NCBI GenBank assembly: GCA_947372865.1
Contig: CANBVJ010000011.1
Location: forward strand, 1-64,000
Direction: 5' to 3'
DNA: 64,000 nucleotides
From: Comamonadaceae bacterium
Lineage (GTDB): Bacteria; Pseudomonadota; Gammaproteobacteria; Burkholderiales; Burkholderiaceae_C
The notes under the pieces were generated by a model. That model did no database searches. It saw nothing but the letters and a program-made list of their open reading frames with translations, and had not been told where the DNA came from. Positions 63,961-64,000 of this stretch are shown here, in pieces. Within the stretch, counting starts at the first letter, position 1; every line of letters begins with the position of its first letter. Both the position numbers and the translations under genes were made by a program.

Positions 63961-64000
63961 GGTTTAGGTATAAAAAAATCGGCGTGCAGCCAAGGCCGTA

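Overview
The window is gene-dense, high-GC DNA from a Gram-negative bacterium. Gene content points to Betaproteobacteria, most likely Comamonadaceae (Rhodoferax, Polaromonas or Acidovorax relatives): a BktB-type thiolase, a PPK2 kinase, two TctBA tripartite tricarboxylate transporter pairs, an RpfE-like/RecJ pair, a split short-chain chromate transporter, and many acyl-CoA genes. This placement rests on recognised protein families, not on a database search. No rRNA, tRNA, CRISPR array, transposase, integrase or phage gene was seen.

Layout. 1-9.7 kb: end of an acyl-CoA ligase, a serine hydrolase, a zinc-free MDR reductase, a 2OG-Fe oxygenase, bktB, ppk2, an SDR, yaeQ and recJ. 9.7-17.1 kb: rpfE-like gene, a small lipoprotein, lolC-lolD, a secreted hydrolase, TatD, a spermidine-synthase-like protein and a solitary GspE/PilB ATPase, tightly packed with several overlapping start and stop codons. 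17.1-21.6 kb: first tctBA pair, then ahpC and ahpF. 21.6-27.7 kb: Nudix hydrolase, MFE-2-like SDR, gshA, rbgA, a small membrane protein and frmA. 27.8-29.7 kb: a second, A+T-richer tctBA pair. 29.9-39.1 kb: a lipid or ketone catabolism block (dienoyl-CoA reductase-like fusion, SDR, acyl-CoA ligase, broken esterase, Baeyer-Villiger-type monooxygenase, GST, nitroreductase). 39.3-45.5 kb: rluE, an HDAC-like protein, a BON lipoprotein, a hydrolase plus phosphoribosyltransferase followed by a decayed erythromycin-esterase gene, and a GGDEF protein with a ruined active site. 45.5-49.1 kb: mnmH-tesA divergent from ybbA, then rlmB and a lipoprotein. 49.1-53.8 kb: a six-gene minus-strand operon (DUF1145-like, DUF1214, DUF1254, lipase-like, chromate transporter halves) and an MBL-fold hydrolase. 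53.9-58.6 kb: thiolase plus FadB-like fusion divergent from an acyl-CoA dehydrogenase, a compact beta-oxidation module. 58.7-64 kb: a large DUF1566 lipoprotein and a polar amino acid-type ABC transporter operon with an aspartoacylase-family hydrolase embedded in it.

How the genes work together. The dominant theme is acyl-CoA and carboxylate metabolism: two CoA ligases, two thiolases, an acyl-CoA dehydrogenase, a FadB-like enzyme, a FadH-like enzyme and an MFE-2-like SDR, with two TctAB carboxylate uptake systems. A second theme is redox defence (AhpC/AhpF, GshA, GSH-dependent formaldehyde dehydrogenase, GST). Most of the window is ordinary chromosomal housekeeping. I found no clearly new multi-gene system. 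The most unusual items are a palindromic repeat read through in frame inside recJ, a FadH-like protein fused to a SnoaL/NTF2-like domain, a GGDEF protein that keeps its c-di-GMP inhibitory site but lost its active site, a hydrolase inside an ABC importer operon, and two visibly decaying genes.
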